From: Vespa crabro
Taxonomy: Eukaryota; Arthropoda; Insecta; Hymenoptera; Vespidae
Length of the DNA: 64,000 bases
Assembly: GCF_910589235.1 (NCBI RefSeq)
Contig: NC_060970.1
Location: 124,001-188,000, forward strand
Direction of reading: 5' to 3'
Part shown: positions 40,011 through 54,700 of the stretch, one piece after another
Layout: every line of letters starts with the position of its first letter
Numbering within the stretch: the stretch's first letter is position 1
Program-made: the position numbers and the translations under genes
Notes under the pieces: model-generated
The model's input: the letters and a program-made list of their open reading frames with translations, nothing else
The model's database searches: none
What the model was told of the DNA's origin: nothing

Positions 40011-40024
40011 TAACTTTAATAATG

Positions 40025-40095
<71 letters not shown>

Positions 40096-40547
40096 TATAA
40101 TAATAATTATAATAATTATAATAGTAATAACGATAATAACGATACTTGCGATAATAAAAGTTAAATATAATAATATAATAATACCGATTATTACATAAAT
40201 AACAATAATAACATTAATAAATATAATAACAAAAATTACAATAGTAATGATAATAAAGATAACAAAGATTCTAACGAAACGATATTTACGATAATAACGA
40301 TAATAACGACAAAAAAATTAATAATTACGATAGTAAAGCTAATTACAATAAAAATGATAAAAATAATAATAATAACGGTAATAATAAAATTAATAATAAT
40401 AACGATAGTAACGAAAATATCGATAATAATAATAATATTAATAATAAGATCGATTATGATAAAAATAGCAAATATAACGATAATAACTATAATAAAGATA
40501 ATAACAATAACAACGATGATAATGATAATAATAATAATAATAATAAT

Positions 40548-40580
<33 letters not shown>

Positions 40581-42984
40581 GATAATAAGGATAAAAACGA
40601 TAGGAACGACAATAACGATGAGAGAAATAATAAAAATAATAATAGAAACGATAATAACGATATTAATTATTATAACGATAATTAAAATAATAATTACAAT
40701 AAATATAATAAATATAATAACAGTTATAACAATAAAAACGATAATAATGATTATAAAGATATTGGTAACGATAATAATAATAAGATTAATAACAATAATA
40801 ACGATAATAGAAATAATAAAGGTACTTAAGATAATACCGATAATAATAATATTAATAATAGTAATAATGACGATCATAATAAAAATAATGATAATAAAGT
40901 TAATAGTAATAATAATGATAATCACGATAATAACGTTAATAATAAGAATAACGTCTATAACGGTAATGGCGATAATAACAATAATAACGATAATAATGAA
41001 ATTAATAATAATAATAACTTCCAAAATAATAAAATTAACGATGAAATTGATAATAAGTATAATAAAGGCAATAGCAGTATAATAATAAAACAAGAATAAC
41101 GATAATAACGATAATAAGGGTAATTATAAAATTGATAATAATAACAAAAATAATAAAACTAACGATAATAACGATAATAGCAGTAGTAACGATGATAACG
41201 ATAATATTTATAATAAAGATAATAATTACAATAACGATTATAACGATAAATACGATAATAAGGATAATAACGTTACTAATAATACGAATTATAATAATAA
41301 TGATAATAACGATGATAATTAAAATAACAATTATAGCGATAATGATGACAATAAGGATAATAATAATGATAAAAATCATTATAACGATAATAACTATGAT
41401 AATAATAATAACGATAATAATTACAACGAATATGATATTAACAATAACAACTATTGTATCAATTATGACGATAATAACGATAATAATGAAAATATCGACA
41501 ATAATAATATGAAAAATATTATCGATAATGTTAAATATAGAAAACATAACAATAATATCGATATTCACGATATTGACGATAATAGAAATAATAACGACAT
41601 TAACGATAATAATAGTAATAATACTAATAATAATAATATTAATAATATTAATAACAGGAACGGTAAGAACGATAATAAAAATAATAATAATATTAATAAT
41701 AATTATAATATGAATATTAATAATAACAAAAATAATAATCATAATAATAATTATAAAAATAATGATGTTTATAACGATAATAGCAATAAACACGATACTA
41801 ACGGCGATAACAAAAATAATATCGATAATCATATTTATAATGGTAATTACAATAAAACGATAAGAACGTTCTTAACGATAATAATAACCTCAAAAATAAT
41901 AAAAACAATAAATATGATAATAACGATAATAATGACGATAATTTTAATCATATATATAATAAAGTTAATGTCGATAATAAAAGTAATAATAATATTGATA
42001 ATAATTACGAAAATTATAAATATAACGTTAATATGGATACTAACGATATTAACGATAATAATAATAATAATAAAATAATAATAATAATTATAATAATAAT
42101 ATTACTAATAACAACGATAATAACGATAATAATAACTTTAATAGTAATAATAATAATAGTTATAATATGATTAACGATAATGACAGAAATAAAAATAATA
42201 ATAATATTAATAATAACGATATAATATTGGGAGTTGTATCGATGGATTATATTGGGTATTGTATCGGTTTAAAGATTATAACGATAACAATTACGATAAT
42301 GAAAATTAAAACGATAATAACGATTTTAACGATAATAATAACGAGAGTATTAATAAGAATAATAATAATATAAAAAACGACAATAATGATAAAAATAATG
42401 ATAATAATTATAACTATTGTAACGATAATGACGATAATATCGATAATAAGGATAATAACGATAATAATAATTATCATATCGATAGTAACTATATTAACGA
42501 TAAAATAGAATAAAACGTTAATATCAATAATATCGTTGATAACTTTAATAACGATAATAATAACGATAATAATAATAACGATAAAGACGATAAAAATGAT
42601 ATTATTATCGAAAATAATAGTAATAATAAAGGTAATAATAATAATAATAAAGATAATAGTGATAATAACGATCATAAGAATATTGACGATAAGAACAACA
42701 ATTACGATATTAATGAAATTATCGATAATAATAATAATATTTATAATAATTTAGATCATGATAAAAATAACGATTATAACGATAGTAACGATAATATCGA
42801 TAATAAAAATAATAGCATTAATAATAATAACAAATATAACGGTAATAATAGTATCCATAATACTTATAATAACGATAGTAACAATAATAATGTTAATAAG
42901 GATAATACCGATAATGACGATAATTACGATACTAACGATAATAAAGTTAATAACTATAGTAATACAGATAAAAACATCAACAAC

Positions 42985-43033
<49 letters not shown>

Positions 43034-44758
43034 CCGTTAAAACCATAATAATTACAAAAATATTAAAAACGATATTAACGATAATTAAGATAAAATAACG
43101 ATAATATGGATAAAAAAATAATTACGATAATAAAGGTAATACCGTTAATAAAGGTAATTATAATAATAACGATAATACCATCATTAACGATAATAACGAT
43201 AATAATGGCTGTCTTACCAATAATAACAATAAAAAGGCCAATAACCATAATAACATTAATAATGTTAATAACGTTAATAATAACGATAATAATAATTGAA
43301 ATCATAACAGCGAAGATACTAAAGATAATAATGACGATAATAATAGTAATAATAATAATAATAATAATACTAATAATGTTAATTATAATAATGACAATTA
43401 TAAAGATAATAACGATAATAACAATAGAAACGGTAGTAACCTTAATAACGATAATGATAACGATAATAATACTGATTGCGATAATAACGATAATAACCAT
43501 AATAATAACGATAAGAACCATAATAACGATTATAATAACTATTATAACGTTAGTAACGTTAATAACGTTAATAATGATCTTAATAACGCAAATAGTAATG
43601 ATAAAGATAATATCGATAAAAATAATAACGATCATAACTATAATAACGATAATAATAATAATCTTAATAATAACGATTTTAATAAGAATAGAGATTTAAC
43701 GATAGTAACGATAGTAACGAAAATAACAATAATAATATTAATAAAAATAATAACAACGATAACATCTATAATAGTAATAATTATAAAAATAATAACAAAC
43801 ATAACGATCATAAATATATAAACGATAATAATGAAAATAACGATAATAACTATAGTAACGATAATAACTAATTTTTAATAATGGTAATAACTTCAAAAGC
43901 GATAATTACAACAATAACGATAACGAAATTAAAGATAATTCCGATAATAACATGAATAAATGTATTGAAAAGGATAATAAGAAAATTAACGATTAAAACG
44001 AAAATAAGGATAATAATGTTTATAATAATAATAAGATTAATAATAAAAATATCAATAATATCTATGAGAACGACAATAACGATAATATTAACAATAATAA
44101 TAATAGTAATTTCAATTATAACGATAATAACTATGACGATAATAACGCTTGTAATAATAATAAAGACATTAACGATTATTGTGATAATAATAATAATAAT
44201 AATAATATTAATAATGATAATAGTAATATTAATAATAACAATTATAATAACAGTAATAATAAAAATAACAATAATAACGATAATAACGGTAACAACGATA
44301 ATAACGATAAAGACTACAATAACGATAATAATAAAAATATTATTAACGATAATAACGGCAATAGCGATAATTATAATAATTATGATAACATGGATAATTA
44401 AAATAATACCGATAATATCTTTGATAACTATAATAATAACGATAATAATAATGATAATGTCTAAAACGTGAATAGCAATAATAACGTAAATAAAAATAAT
44501 AATAATAATAATAATAATAAAAATAACGATATTAACGATAATAACGATAATAAAGATAATAAAAATTATAGTCATAATAATAATAATGACAATATTAATA
44601 TTAATAATAATAAGGATAATAACGGTAATGATAATAATAAAAATATTAAAGATAGTAATGGTAATGAAGGTAAAATCAATAATGACATACATAATAAGAA
44701 AAAGAACAATAATTATAATAATAAAGGTTAAGACATAAATAATGATAATAACAACAAA

Positions 44759-44798
<40 letters not shown>

Positions 44799-45985
44799 TC
44801 AATAATATCGATGAGAACGATATTAACGATTTTAAAGATTATAACGATAATAATAAAAATATTAATAATATCGATTATAATAAAATATAGAGATTATAAT
44901 GATGATAACGATAGTAACCATAATATCATTAATAATATTTATAATATTAATAACAACGATAATATCGATAAAAGAACTACTAATAACAATAATAACGATA
45001 TAAACGATAAAAACGCTAATAATGATAATAATAAGTGTTATCTTAATATTAACGGTAATAATGATTATAATGATATTAAAGTCAATAACGATAATAATAT
45101 CTTCAAGTATAATTATAACGATATTAAAGATAATAATAACAATAACAATAATACAAATTTAAATAATAATAATATCGTTATTAAAGAAAATAACCATAAT
45201 AACAATAATATCTCTTATAACGTTTATAACGATTATAATTATAATAACGACAATAAGAATAATAAAAATACGTGCGATAGTAACGATAAAAATAATAATA
45301 ATAATTACAATAATAATGATGATAATAAAGATAATAAATAAAATTACGTTAATGACAATAATAATGAGAAACACATTAACAGCGATAATAACTATAATAA
45401 CGATTGTGAAAATAATTACGATAATAAAGATAATAAAGATAATAAAGATAACGACTATATAGGTCATAATGATAATAATAATAATAATAATAAAGATAAA
45501 AACAATAATATTAGTAATAATAACCATAATAGTAATAATAGTAATAATATTAATAATAATAATTATAACAACAATAAAAATGATAATAGCGATAATAACG
45601 ATTATGACGTAAATTACGATAAAAACGATATTAACGATAATTATGATAAGAATAATAATAATAATTACGATAATAGTAATATAAAGATAATAACAAAAAT
45701 ACCGATAATAACCATAATAACGTTAGTAACGATAATAGCTATAATAACGATAATAACGATAATGACGTTAATAAGCATAATAACGTAAATTACGATATTA
45801 ATAACAATAATAATAATAACAGCAAAAATAAAAATAACAAAAATAAAAACTATAATAATAATAATACTAATAATAAAAATATTAATATTAATTACGATAG
45901 AAACTTCAATAACAGTTATATAACGATTATAACGGTAATGACGTTAATAACGATAATAACAATGATAATAATATTTATTATAATA
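40011..45985. repeat. AATAACGAT-type satellite, block 7
   Basis: About 6 kb of triplet satellite in standard orientation between the piggyBac-like element and LINE copy D. It contains pure AAT runs at 40025-40095, about 42990-43031 and about 44760-44798. No gene seen in nearly 6 kb. The open frames are phase artefacts. Confidence 0.92.
40025..40095. repeat. Pure (AAT)n microsatellite, about 71 bp
   Basis: Some 23 uninterrupted ATA/AAT triplets form the longest perfect run in the window, beginning about 15 bp from the decayed right end of the piggyBac-like element. The rest of the array is rarely pure for more than about 40 bp. Confidence 0.93.
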
Positions 45986-48865
45986 ACCATCTCCTTTTTT
46001 TTCTTGCGCAAGGTGGCCCTGACATAGCAGGCCACCTTATTCCACTCTTCTTGTCCTCGGAGCATTTTCTCGACAACGTTGTCTGGCGAGATTTCTCCGA
46101 GGTCTTGCTCCAAGGCGAAACGTTATACGCTCCACCAGCCACATTTTAAGAACGTGTGGTAGGCATCATCATTGGTCAAGACCCCATAGGGGCTGTTGCC
46201 GTATGCAACCTTCCTCATTTTGCGAGGTAGGAGCAAAACAATCCATGCTCTGTCAAGAATTGGGTAAAGTAGAAGTCGACCTCCCCCGCTTCCCGGTTTA
46301 GCCAGCTGTCTTGCCGAATGATGAGTCGGATCGTCCATCTGCCCTTAGGCTCTCGTTCTCATCAGCTTTGCCAGGTCTCAATGCTGCTAGACAAAGCGAG
46401 CCTTGATGCCTCTTACTTTCCAAAAACAGACTTCTGTTGGACGACGAATTTCCCTCCTGGTCTAGTAGATCGAACCACTAGCACCGCGGGCTCAGAGACC
46501 GTACGATAGGTGCACTCGATTCGGAGAGCGCCACTGAACCGTCCCTATGCGCTTCTCGTATCAGAGCGTTTCGGCCCAGACGTCCGAGTCATACAGAATT
46601 ACTGCTTCGCCAGCGCGCGTCAGTAGTTGCCTCATGCAAGGTCGGGGACCATTGACGTTGGCCATGAGTGTGCCAAGCGAGGCTACTACTTTTGCCGCCT
46701 GGTCGGCAGCCATAGTAATATGGTTTCCAAAGTTGAGCTTGCTGTTGAACATTACTCCTAAGTATTTGACAGCCGACTTAGTCTGGACCGCCGTGTCTCC
46801 TACGGTGAAGCTGCGCACGTTGTTGATGCGCTTGTTCGTAAGTAACACAATCTCTGTCTTCTGGGCTGCTAGGGATAACCCGTGGTCTTCCATCCAGGAG
46901 GTGTCTCTGCGCATAACCTGGTTGAGCAACAGCTGTGCTCCCACCGTGTCTCTTGCAGTTTTGACAACTGCACAGTCATCTGCATATTCAACCAAGAAAG
47001 CAACCTCAGGGATTGCCATACTTAGTATACCGTCGTAGAAAATATCCCAGTATGAAGAACTGGTCTGTTCCCGATGTCAATTCTAAGCTTCTCGGACCAT
47101 CGCCCGAATTGTACTAGAGGAAGCGCTCGATCAAGTAGTCCCTGAGAATTCGGAAAAGGTACTCCGAGACACTGAAGTTACGATCGAGCGCTTTCATTGC
47201 CAAATCCCACCTGACGGAGTTGAAGGCATTTCTCACGTCTAAGGTGGCCAGCAGACACAAAGGTCGGGATAAGTAGTTCCCGCGCACCGTCATTTTAGCG
47301 GCCGTGAAAACCTCCTGGACTGCGTGGATGGTGGAGAGGACGGATCGAAATCCATACTGGCAGGCAGTAAGGTCGCCCGCTGCCCTCACGGCCGCAAGAA
47401 GACGTCGCCTATGCAGCTTCTCCAGGAGCTTTCCAGACGTATCCAGCATACATATATGCCTGTATAACGAAACGGCAACTGATAGACCCTTTCCATTACT
47501 TAAGAGCACAAGTCTCGAATTCTTCCACGGGTCAGGGGAAGATGCCCTCCCTGAGGCATATGTTACAAATGTTTAGCAAGAGCTCAGGATGACTCAGCGC
47601 GACGGCTTTCATTACTTCTGCTGGAAAGCCGTCAGGTCCTGGAGCTCTCTTGTTGCGCATGGATGATGCGGCCCTGAGCAGCTCCCCCTCCGTAAACAGT
47701 GGCGCTTCGGGGCTGCCAGACGCGGCCGGGGTCACTTTTTGATTGTGAGGGGAATAGGGTATGAACGATGTTCTCCAGGTCCTCGTGTCCTGAGGTTTTC
47801 CTTGTTTGTAAGTCTCCATCTTGCGATTGACGATCTGGTACCCAGCACCGTCGATGGCTAGCCTTGATAGACCTCTTGAGTAATTTTCTTGCTGCTTGAT
47901 ACTCTGCGGCCAATAAGTCAGCGTCGAGATCACATCTCTTCGCTCGTTTTGCTAACCGGCGAAACCATAAGAACTTCTTGCGAAAATCTGCGATCTCGTT
48001 CGTCCTCCAGTATGCAGGACGCATCTACCATTTCGTGCTCTTCTTTGGCAACGCTATCGCGCAAGCCATTTGGAAGAGCTGCACAGTTGCTGCAGTAATC
48101 ATCCTGGCTTGTGCACTTGGCGATAGACTCGAGACTGCAATATGATGGGATCTCCAACCTTCATCTATAACTGAAGACAGCTTCTCTCGATCCATTTTAG
48201 CTATGTTTCACCGGAGGGGTCGCGCTGCACTTGTCACGACTGGCCTGAAATCGTGTTCGTCGAATAGGATGTACTGATGATCGCTCCCGTTGTAATCTTC
48301 GAACACCCTACAACCTGCGTCTGTTTGCGAATGGTGTTCCTTAGCTAGAGAGACGTCCGAAATCGTCTCTCTGCAGCCAGGTTGTCGGAAGGTTGACGTC
48401 GAGCCTGTATTGAGCGCTACTAGCGCCAGTATCGACACCGCCTCCATGATTCGTCTTCCTCTGAATTCCGACCTGGCCTCCCCCCATTTGAGAGCTTTGG
48501 CATTGAGGTCTCCATCCACAATGAGGTCCCCTTGCATTTCACACAGCACATCTTCCAGATCGTCCAGTTTGATCTGGAAGTCGTCTATCCTGTCGTTCGG
48601 GGTGAGATATATGCTGACATAAGTCGCCAAGTTGTTCCACCCAAATGTAACCGGGTCCGGATCCTTGATACGACACATATATCTGTCGGTTATCTGGGAC
48701 CCAGTTGGCCGCGGTGCCCAATTTGTCGACGTACCTTCCTTCATCCGCCCTATCCTGGTACTGGTCGCTGATTAGAACAATATCGGTTTCTTTCTCAGAG
48801 CAGAGCAGGATTACGCGGTGGTGCGCCATCCTGTTCCAATTGAGGTTACCCTGCAGTACTCTCTT
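45986..48865 (-). pseudogene. R1-clade ORF2 (copy D)
   Basis: The position of the usual start ATG is AAG here (KRVLQGNLNWNR), so the start is lost. The endonuclease is the best preserved in the window: VDGDLNAKALKWGE and NGSDHQYILFDEHD at 48208-48744, with its N-terminal part in another frame at 48539-48913. The RT, at 46561-47509, has QYGFRSVLSTIHA, LDVRNAFNSVRWD, VEYADDCAVVK with YADD intact, and YLGVMFNSKLNFGNH. The C-terminal domain reads NSPYGVLTNDDAYHTFLKC. The protein tail ends …ATLRKKKKEM where the element is cut off. Multiple frameshifts separate the pieces. Confidence 0.88.
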
Positions 48866-50141
48866 CCGTTCTTCTTGTTGGCTGTTGCAAGGGCCTCCAG
48901 GAAGGCTTTCCACGGCCTCGATCCGGCCACGTGCTTCTCGGGTTCCGTAACAATATTAGAGCACAAGAAACAAGTTGGCACTCTCATCCTGCAGTGCCCC
49001 TTCCCGCCGCAGAGATAGCAAAGCTTATTGCGATCAGGGCCCTTGCAAGAAGCAAGGTCGCCAAAGTTGAGTCAAAGGTAGCATCGCCTTACTTCTATTC
49101 GTCGCCTGAATTTACAAAGTATGAAGCCATCCAGCACTCTGCGGCCTTCAAAAGCTTCGCAGCTGCTTCCTCCTCTATTTTGACGAGGGCCAGACGTTGC
49201 TGTCTCGCTTTGGGGTACGTAATTTTAACTTCGAATTTTCCCGCGTAGTCTGGTAGGGTCCTCTTTAGAAACTCCTCGACTTCTATCACCGACGTGCAGC
49301 AATCGCAGTCCCGTATCACAGCTCTAGTTATGTGATGCTACTCGTGCTTCCTATTTCTTTCCTCAAGGATTCTGCGTAGGAGACCCAGATTTTTGTAGTG
49401 GTTCTCTTAAGTTCGAGGAGAACCTCTCCCGTTCTGGTCTGACAGACAAATCTAACTTCTTCCCCTGCCGCAACGGTTTTTATGCGCTGGTGGATTGTGC
49501 CAACTACGTCTGCGTAAGTTTTGCCTTGCGCATGAATCAGGAGGATCGCGTCGGGCTCCCTTCTTTTTCTCGGCCTGTACTCCAATTTGCTCGCGTTCTA
49601 TTTCTCCTGCGGTGGGGATTACGTCGCCTTCTTCGTGGGTATTTCCTTATTTTCTTCTTCTTGAGGACCAGCGTCCACTTGGTGGCTTCGGTTGTCGACG
49701 CCTCTTGCCTCGGTCATTTGAGGCTTTCCTCAAGCAGCTGAGGCGTACTTATGACTACTCTCTTAACTGCGCCGGCATCTCTTACAGAGTTTGCTCATGT
49801 GCACTTAGAGACTCTGGCGAGCGTCCTCGCTCCCTTCTTGACCTTTATTCGAGATTTATACAAGAACTCGAAGCAGTCAAAGATCTCCAGTTCTGGGAGC
49901 CCTTGCTTAATCGCATTGTTTACATTTGGCTGTCCAGTAACAGCCGACCTCATTTTGGCGTGAAGGACTTTCGCTTGCGCGAGTTTCTCTCCCTCTCCAT
50001 CTTATGATGTCCCCTTCGCGGGCTAGATAGATGACATCTGGCCGGAAAACCTCGTGTTATCAACGGCCCTTGCAGCCCTATGCCACTCCTCCAAGAGGCT
50101 TTCTTCAAATCTACTTGAAATCTTCCTGTCGCTTTAGACAC
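48863..50141 (-). pseudogene. R1-clade ORF1 (gag), copy D
   Basis: The proposed start, ATG 50141, is at the position homologous to the copy C start. The central gag block is well preserved at 49328-49585: PDAILLIHAQGKTYADVVG and QTRTGEVLLELKRTTTK, the hallmark segment of R1-clade gag. The zinc-knuckle region at about 48960-49100 on minus reads ASCKGPDRNKLCYLCGGKGH. The stop codon that should overlap ORF2 is destroyed (AGA instead of TGA). Frameshifts occur between the N-terminal and central parts. Confidence 0.8.
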
Positions 50142-50592
50142 AACTCAGGCCAGATCACCTACCTGTGGTGCTCTTCCTGATTAATTATCCAGAACTGGAT
50201 CCAAGTTGCCTAACCCATGCACCTGGCAGTTGTTGGATAACGACTACGGGTGTTCTGGCCTATCACCACCTGATAACGCCGTGGCGTGGGTGTCCCTCCC
50301 ACGCCCGCTTTTACCTTTTTCTGTACTACCCATCATAAGAAATATATTATTGGGAGGCAATCTCCACAAAGGATAGGATAGGAACGGTAGGAAGCTTGAG
50401 AGTGAGAGACAGATTAGAAAATGATATAAAAGAAGAACAAAGGAAGGAATAGCCGTACAAGAACATTCACAAGCCATTCACACAGTCCCTATAAGACGCC
50501 TCATACGACAAGCAGGCAGTGCAGTGGGAGAATCCTACATACACCTATCCCCGGGGGGGAACTACCCACATGGGGCCTTCCTACTAGGTGGA

Positions 50593-51753
50593 TTATAACG
50601 ATAATGACGATAACGACGATAATAACGTTAATAAAAATGATAACAATAAAAACAGTAATATCAATAATAAAGACAATTGCGATAATAATGATAATATTAA
50701 TAACAATAATAATTATTAAAATAAAAATTACGATAAAATCGAAAATAAAGATAATAAAGATAATAATAATAATAATAACTATTATAAATAGAATGACGAA
50801 AATAACGATAATAAGGGATATAAAGTCAATTACGATAATAACAATAATAACGATAATAACGATTATACCAATGATATTAATAATAATAATTAAGATAATA
50901 ATGTTAATGACGATAATAACAACAACAACGGTAAGATCTAATATTATAATAATATTATTAATAACAATAAATATAAAAATAGCGATTATAACGATAATAT
51001 GGACAATAGCGATAATAACTATAATTATATTAAAAATAATAATAACAACGTGTATGACGATAATAATAATAATAACAATGAAAATGGAAAAAGCCATAAT
51101 AACGATAATAATAACAGTAATCTTAATAGTAGCGATTAGAATGGTAATAATGATAATAATGTTAATAACTATAATGATAATGATAATAATAAGTATAACG
51201 ATAATAACGTTAATAACTATAATATTAATGACAATAATAATACTAATAATAATATTAATAATATGGATAATAACGATCATATCAATAATAACGAATACAA
51301 CGATTTTAACGATAATAATAACCTTAATAATAATAATAATAACGAAAATAACAATAATAACGTTAATAACGTCAATAACGATAATAACGATAATATCAAT
51401 TATAATGATAATAATAACGATAATAATAATAATAATATTCATAACGATAATAACGTTAATAGTAATAATAACGACAATAACGATAATAATAATTATAAGT
51501 TTAATAACGATAATAACTACAATACAATAATGACGTTTATATCGAGAATAATAATAATATTATTAATAACGATAATAATAAATATAATGATTATATCGAT
51601 AATAACGACAATAACGGTAAAAATAATAATAATAATAATAACGGTAGCTTTAAAAATACTGATAATAACGATAATTAGGATAATAAGGTTCATAAAGGTA
51701 ATAACTGTAATAACGATCATAACAATAATAACAATAATAACTTTTATACCGAT
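50593..51753. repeat. AATAACGAT-type satellite, block 8
   Basis: Triplet satellite in standard orientation between the 5' end of LINE D and the 3' end of LINE H. No gene seen. Confidence 0.92.
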
Positions 51754-54700
51754 AATTCTTGCCTCTTCTTCTTTCGATAAGGCCTGCAAGGGATAACGTG
51801 CCAATATTAATTCTTCACTTAGCTATTTTACTTTCAGTTCCATCCATTATTCCTTCATGTTTTCACTATGGTGATACTTTCTGTCCTTAAATAACTTCGC
51901 ACCGGGTTACTTCTTCAATCTTGCTTGGAATACTTCCATTTTTAATAACTTCTTTCTTGAAATCTCTCTGACTATAACTTCTTCCTCACTTAAATTATTT
52001 CTTTCTAGATCTTTCTTTACCTCCTGAATCCAGCTGGTAGTTGCCTTTTCCTCCCAAAGGTACATGAGTATCCTTTTTGATAATCTGGACTCATCTATTC
52101 TGTAAATATAGCCAAAAAATTGAAGTCTTCCATTCTTTATCGTTTCTGTCATGTCTTCTTTGTTCCTGTATATGTCGTCATTAGATATTAAATTCCATAC
52201 TTTTGTTGTTTTCACAGGACCTAATATTTTCCTCATGATTCTCCTTTCTAGTACTTCTAGTTTATCTAATCTATAATTTAGTACCAAGCAATCACTTGCG
52301 TATAAGCATTCAGGATTCACTATTGTAGCGTAATGCCTTATTTTCAGATTTTTAGATAAACACTTTTTGTTGTCAAAATACTTTGTGATACCATACGCTA
52401 TTTCCATCTTTCGTAACCTTTCTTCTACTGCAGATTTTTCTAAACCATTTCTTGAATTAATTCTGCTAGGTATTTGAATTTCTTTATTTTTTCCATAGCA
52501 CCAATATCTCTAGATAAAAATTTTGGAGCGTTCTTGATGTTTTTCATAAATTTAGTTTTTTCTACGAATATTTTCAAACCTACTTTGTTAGCTATTTCTT
52601 CCAAGAGATTGATTTGTGTAGTTGCACTTTTTAGGTAGTCTGACACTTTGGCAAAACCGTCTGCAAATGGTATGCAACATAATTCAATGCCTTTGCTTTT
52701 TCCCCCCAAAGTTACTAGCGAAATGTTTTGTTCTTTAATCTTTATCTTCTTAATTCTTCCAATTATTTTTAGAACACAGTTGAACGGAGGAGGAGATAAA
52801 CCATCACCATGCCTTACATCTGTATTTATCTCAATAGGATTAGATATCTCACCCATAAATTTTATTTTTGAAATCGTGTCAGTGAGTGTTTCACGTATTA
52901 AGTTTGCCAATTTATTTTTTACTCCAAATTCACGTATTGCTTTACCTAAGGTTTCTGTATCAACAGAGTCAATTGACTTTTTAAAATCTAAAAATTTTGC
53001 AAATATGTCCTTTGAATTCAGTAACCTATGGCGAATTATGGATTTTAAGTTAAAAATTTGTTCTGTACAAGTTCTATCTTTCCGATATCAAGCTTGATAC
53101 TCGCCCAGTTGCTTGTCAAGTGTTATTTCTATTCTATTCAGCAATATATTTCAGATTACCTTATATGCAGTTTGCAGAAGAGAGATGCCTCTATAAATAC
53201 CATCGATCTGTTTGTCCTCTTTTTTATGTAATGCGTGAATTAGAGCTACTTTCCACTCTTCTGGAAAACTCTCTGTTCTCCAAATATCTTCGAAGATTAA
53301 CTTCATCTATTCAATGATTTTTGAATGAGACCATTTCAAAAGATCACATGTTATAGGGTTTTCTCATCTAGCTTTATTATATTTTAGATTTTTAATTGCT
53401 GCCTTAATATCTTCAGCATTATGTTTTATATCGTCTTCCAGATTTTCAGTTGTTTCAGAGAATTCCAATTTATGTTTCGGTTCAGGGAAATTTAAATGTT
53501 GATCGAAGAGTTTCACAAGTATTTCACAGTTTTCTGCATTGCTTAGTCCAAGTTTACCATTTTCATTTTTGAAGTATATGCTAGGCCCTTGATAACTCTA
53601 TAATTAACTCTTAAAAGTCTGATAGAAATTTCGTGAATTATTTTTAGTAAAGTTGTTTTTCATGTCGATAAGTTGTGATTTTTCGAAAGATATTTTAACT
53701 CCCCTTAATATTCTAGCAATGACTTTCCTTCGTTTTTTGAATTGGTCATGGTGTTCAGTCTTCCCCGAGCATTTCCACTTTTTCCAATGTTTTGTTCCCT
53801 CCTCTATGCATCATCACACATTTCGTTTCACCAAGTTTTTTTTCTATGCTTGGCTAGTCCAAATGTTTTCTGGGCTGCGGTCGTTATTTCTTTAGATAAA
53901 TCTTGCCACTTCCCATAATGAGTTACTTTTATTTCTCTCTGCAATGTTTCCAAAGTTTCTTATGTAATTTGGAGTCTATTTGTTTTGTACTTATTTACTT
54001 TTCCCCTCTTCTGTGATTTCTGTTGGGAAAGAATTTGAGTTAAATTTTAGACAAATAGAGATCAGAGTCAAATTCTCTGCTGCTTACTACCATGACATTC
54101 ATAATTTCCTTCACATTGGTTTTGGTTATAGCTAAATGATCTACTTGAAATTCACCTAGCATTGAATTTGGAGAAATCCATGTTTTAGCTCTTCTTGGCA
54201 ATTTCTTCTAGAAAGTCGACATTACCTTCGTTTGAAAGTTCTTACAAATAATAATCAATCACATTCCATGTCTATTTGTTCTTTATTGTGTAGCATATTC
54301 TCTATTTGTCTATCAATTTTCACTATTGGTCTATTATTTCTCTCTCTTCCTATTTGGGCATTAAAATCTCCAAGTTATACCACTACATTTGATTTTAGAA
54401 TTTTAGACATATCATCGTCCAAAAGGTCCCAGAATTCCTCTACTTTATTTGGGTTCTTCTTGTTGTCTTCATTTATTGGTGCATGACAAATAATGAAATT
54501 GTATAATTTATTTCTGCATTTCATTTTCAAAAGAGACATCCTTACTTAGCTGAATTAGAATTTGGTTACTCAGTTTAATAACCTTTATGGATATAAAAGG
54601 CTGTACCCAAGATTAACATTCCTTTCATAATTTTAATCGTAGGCTTGCCTTTAAAGATTCTATAGTCTTTTGTTTCTGTAACATTTTTAGCCGAAAAAAA

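Larger units (their letters stand above)
45986..50592 (-). mobile_element. R1-clade LINE, copy D (5' complete, 3' truncated)
   Basis: The 4.6-kb copy keeps the 5' UTR, gag and almost all of ORF2 but stops close to the end of ORF2. The minus strand reads GCGCAAGAAAAAAAAGGAGA and then satellite, so the ~270-bp 3' UTR is missing. The 5' region matches copy C and has an extra ~30 bp beyond C's start (50560-50592). Truncation at the 3' side is not expected from target-primed reverse transcription, so D either suffered deletion or used an internal A-rich stretch. Confidence 0.9.
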
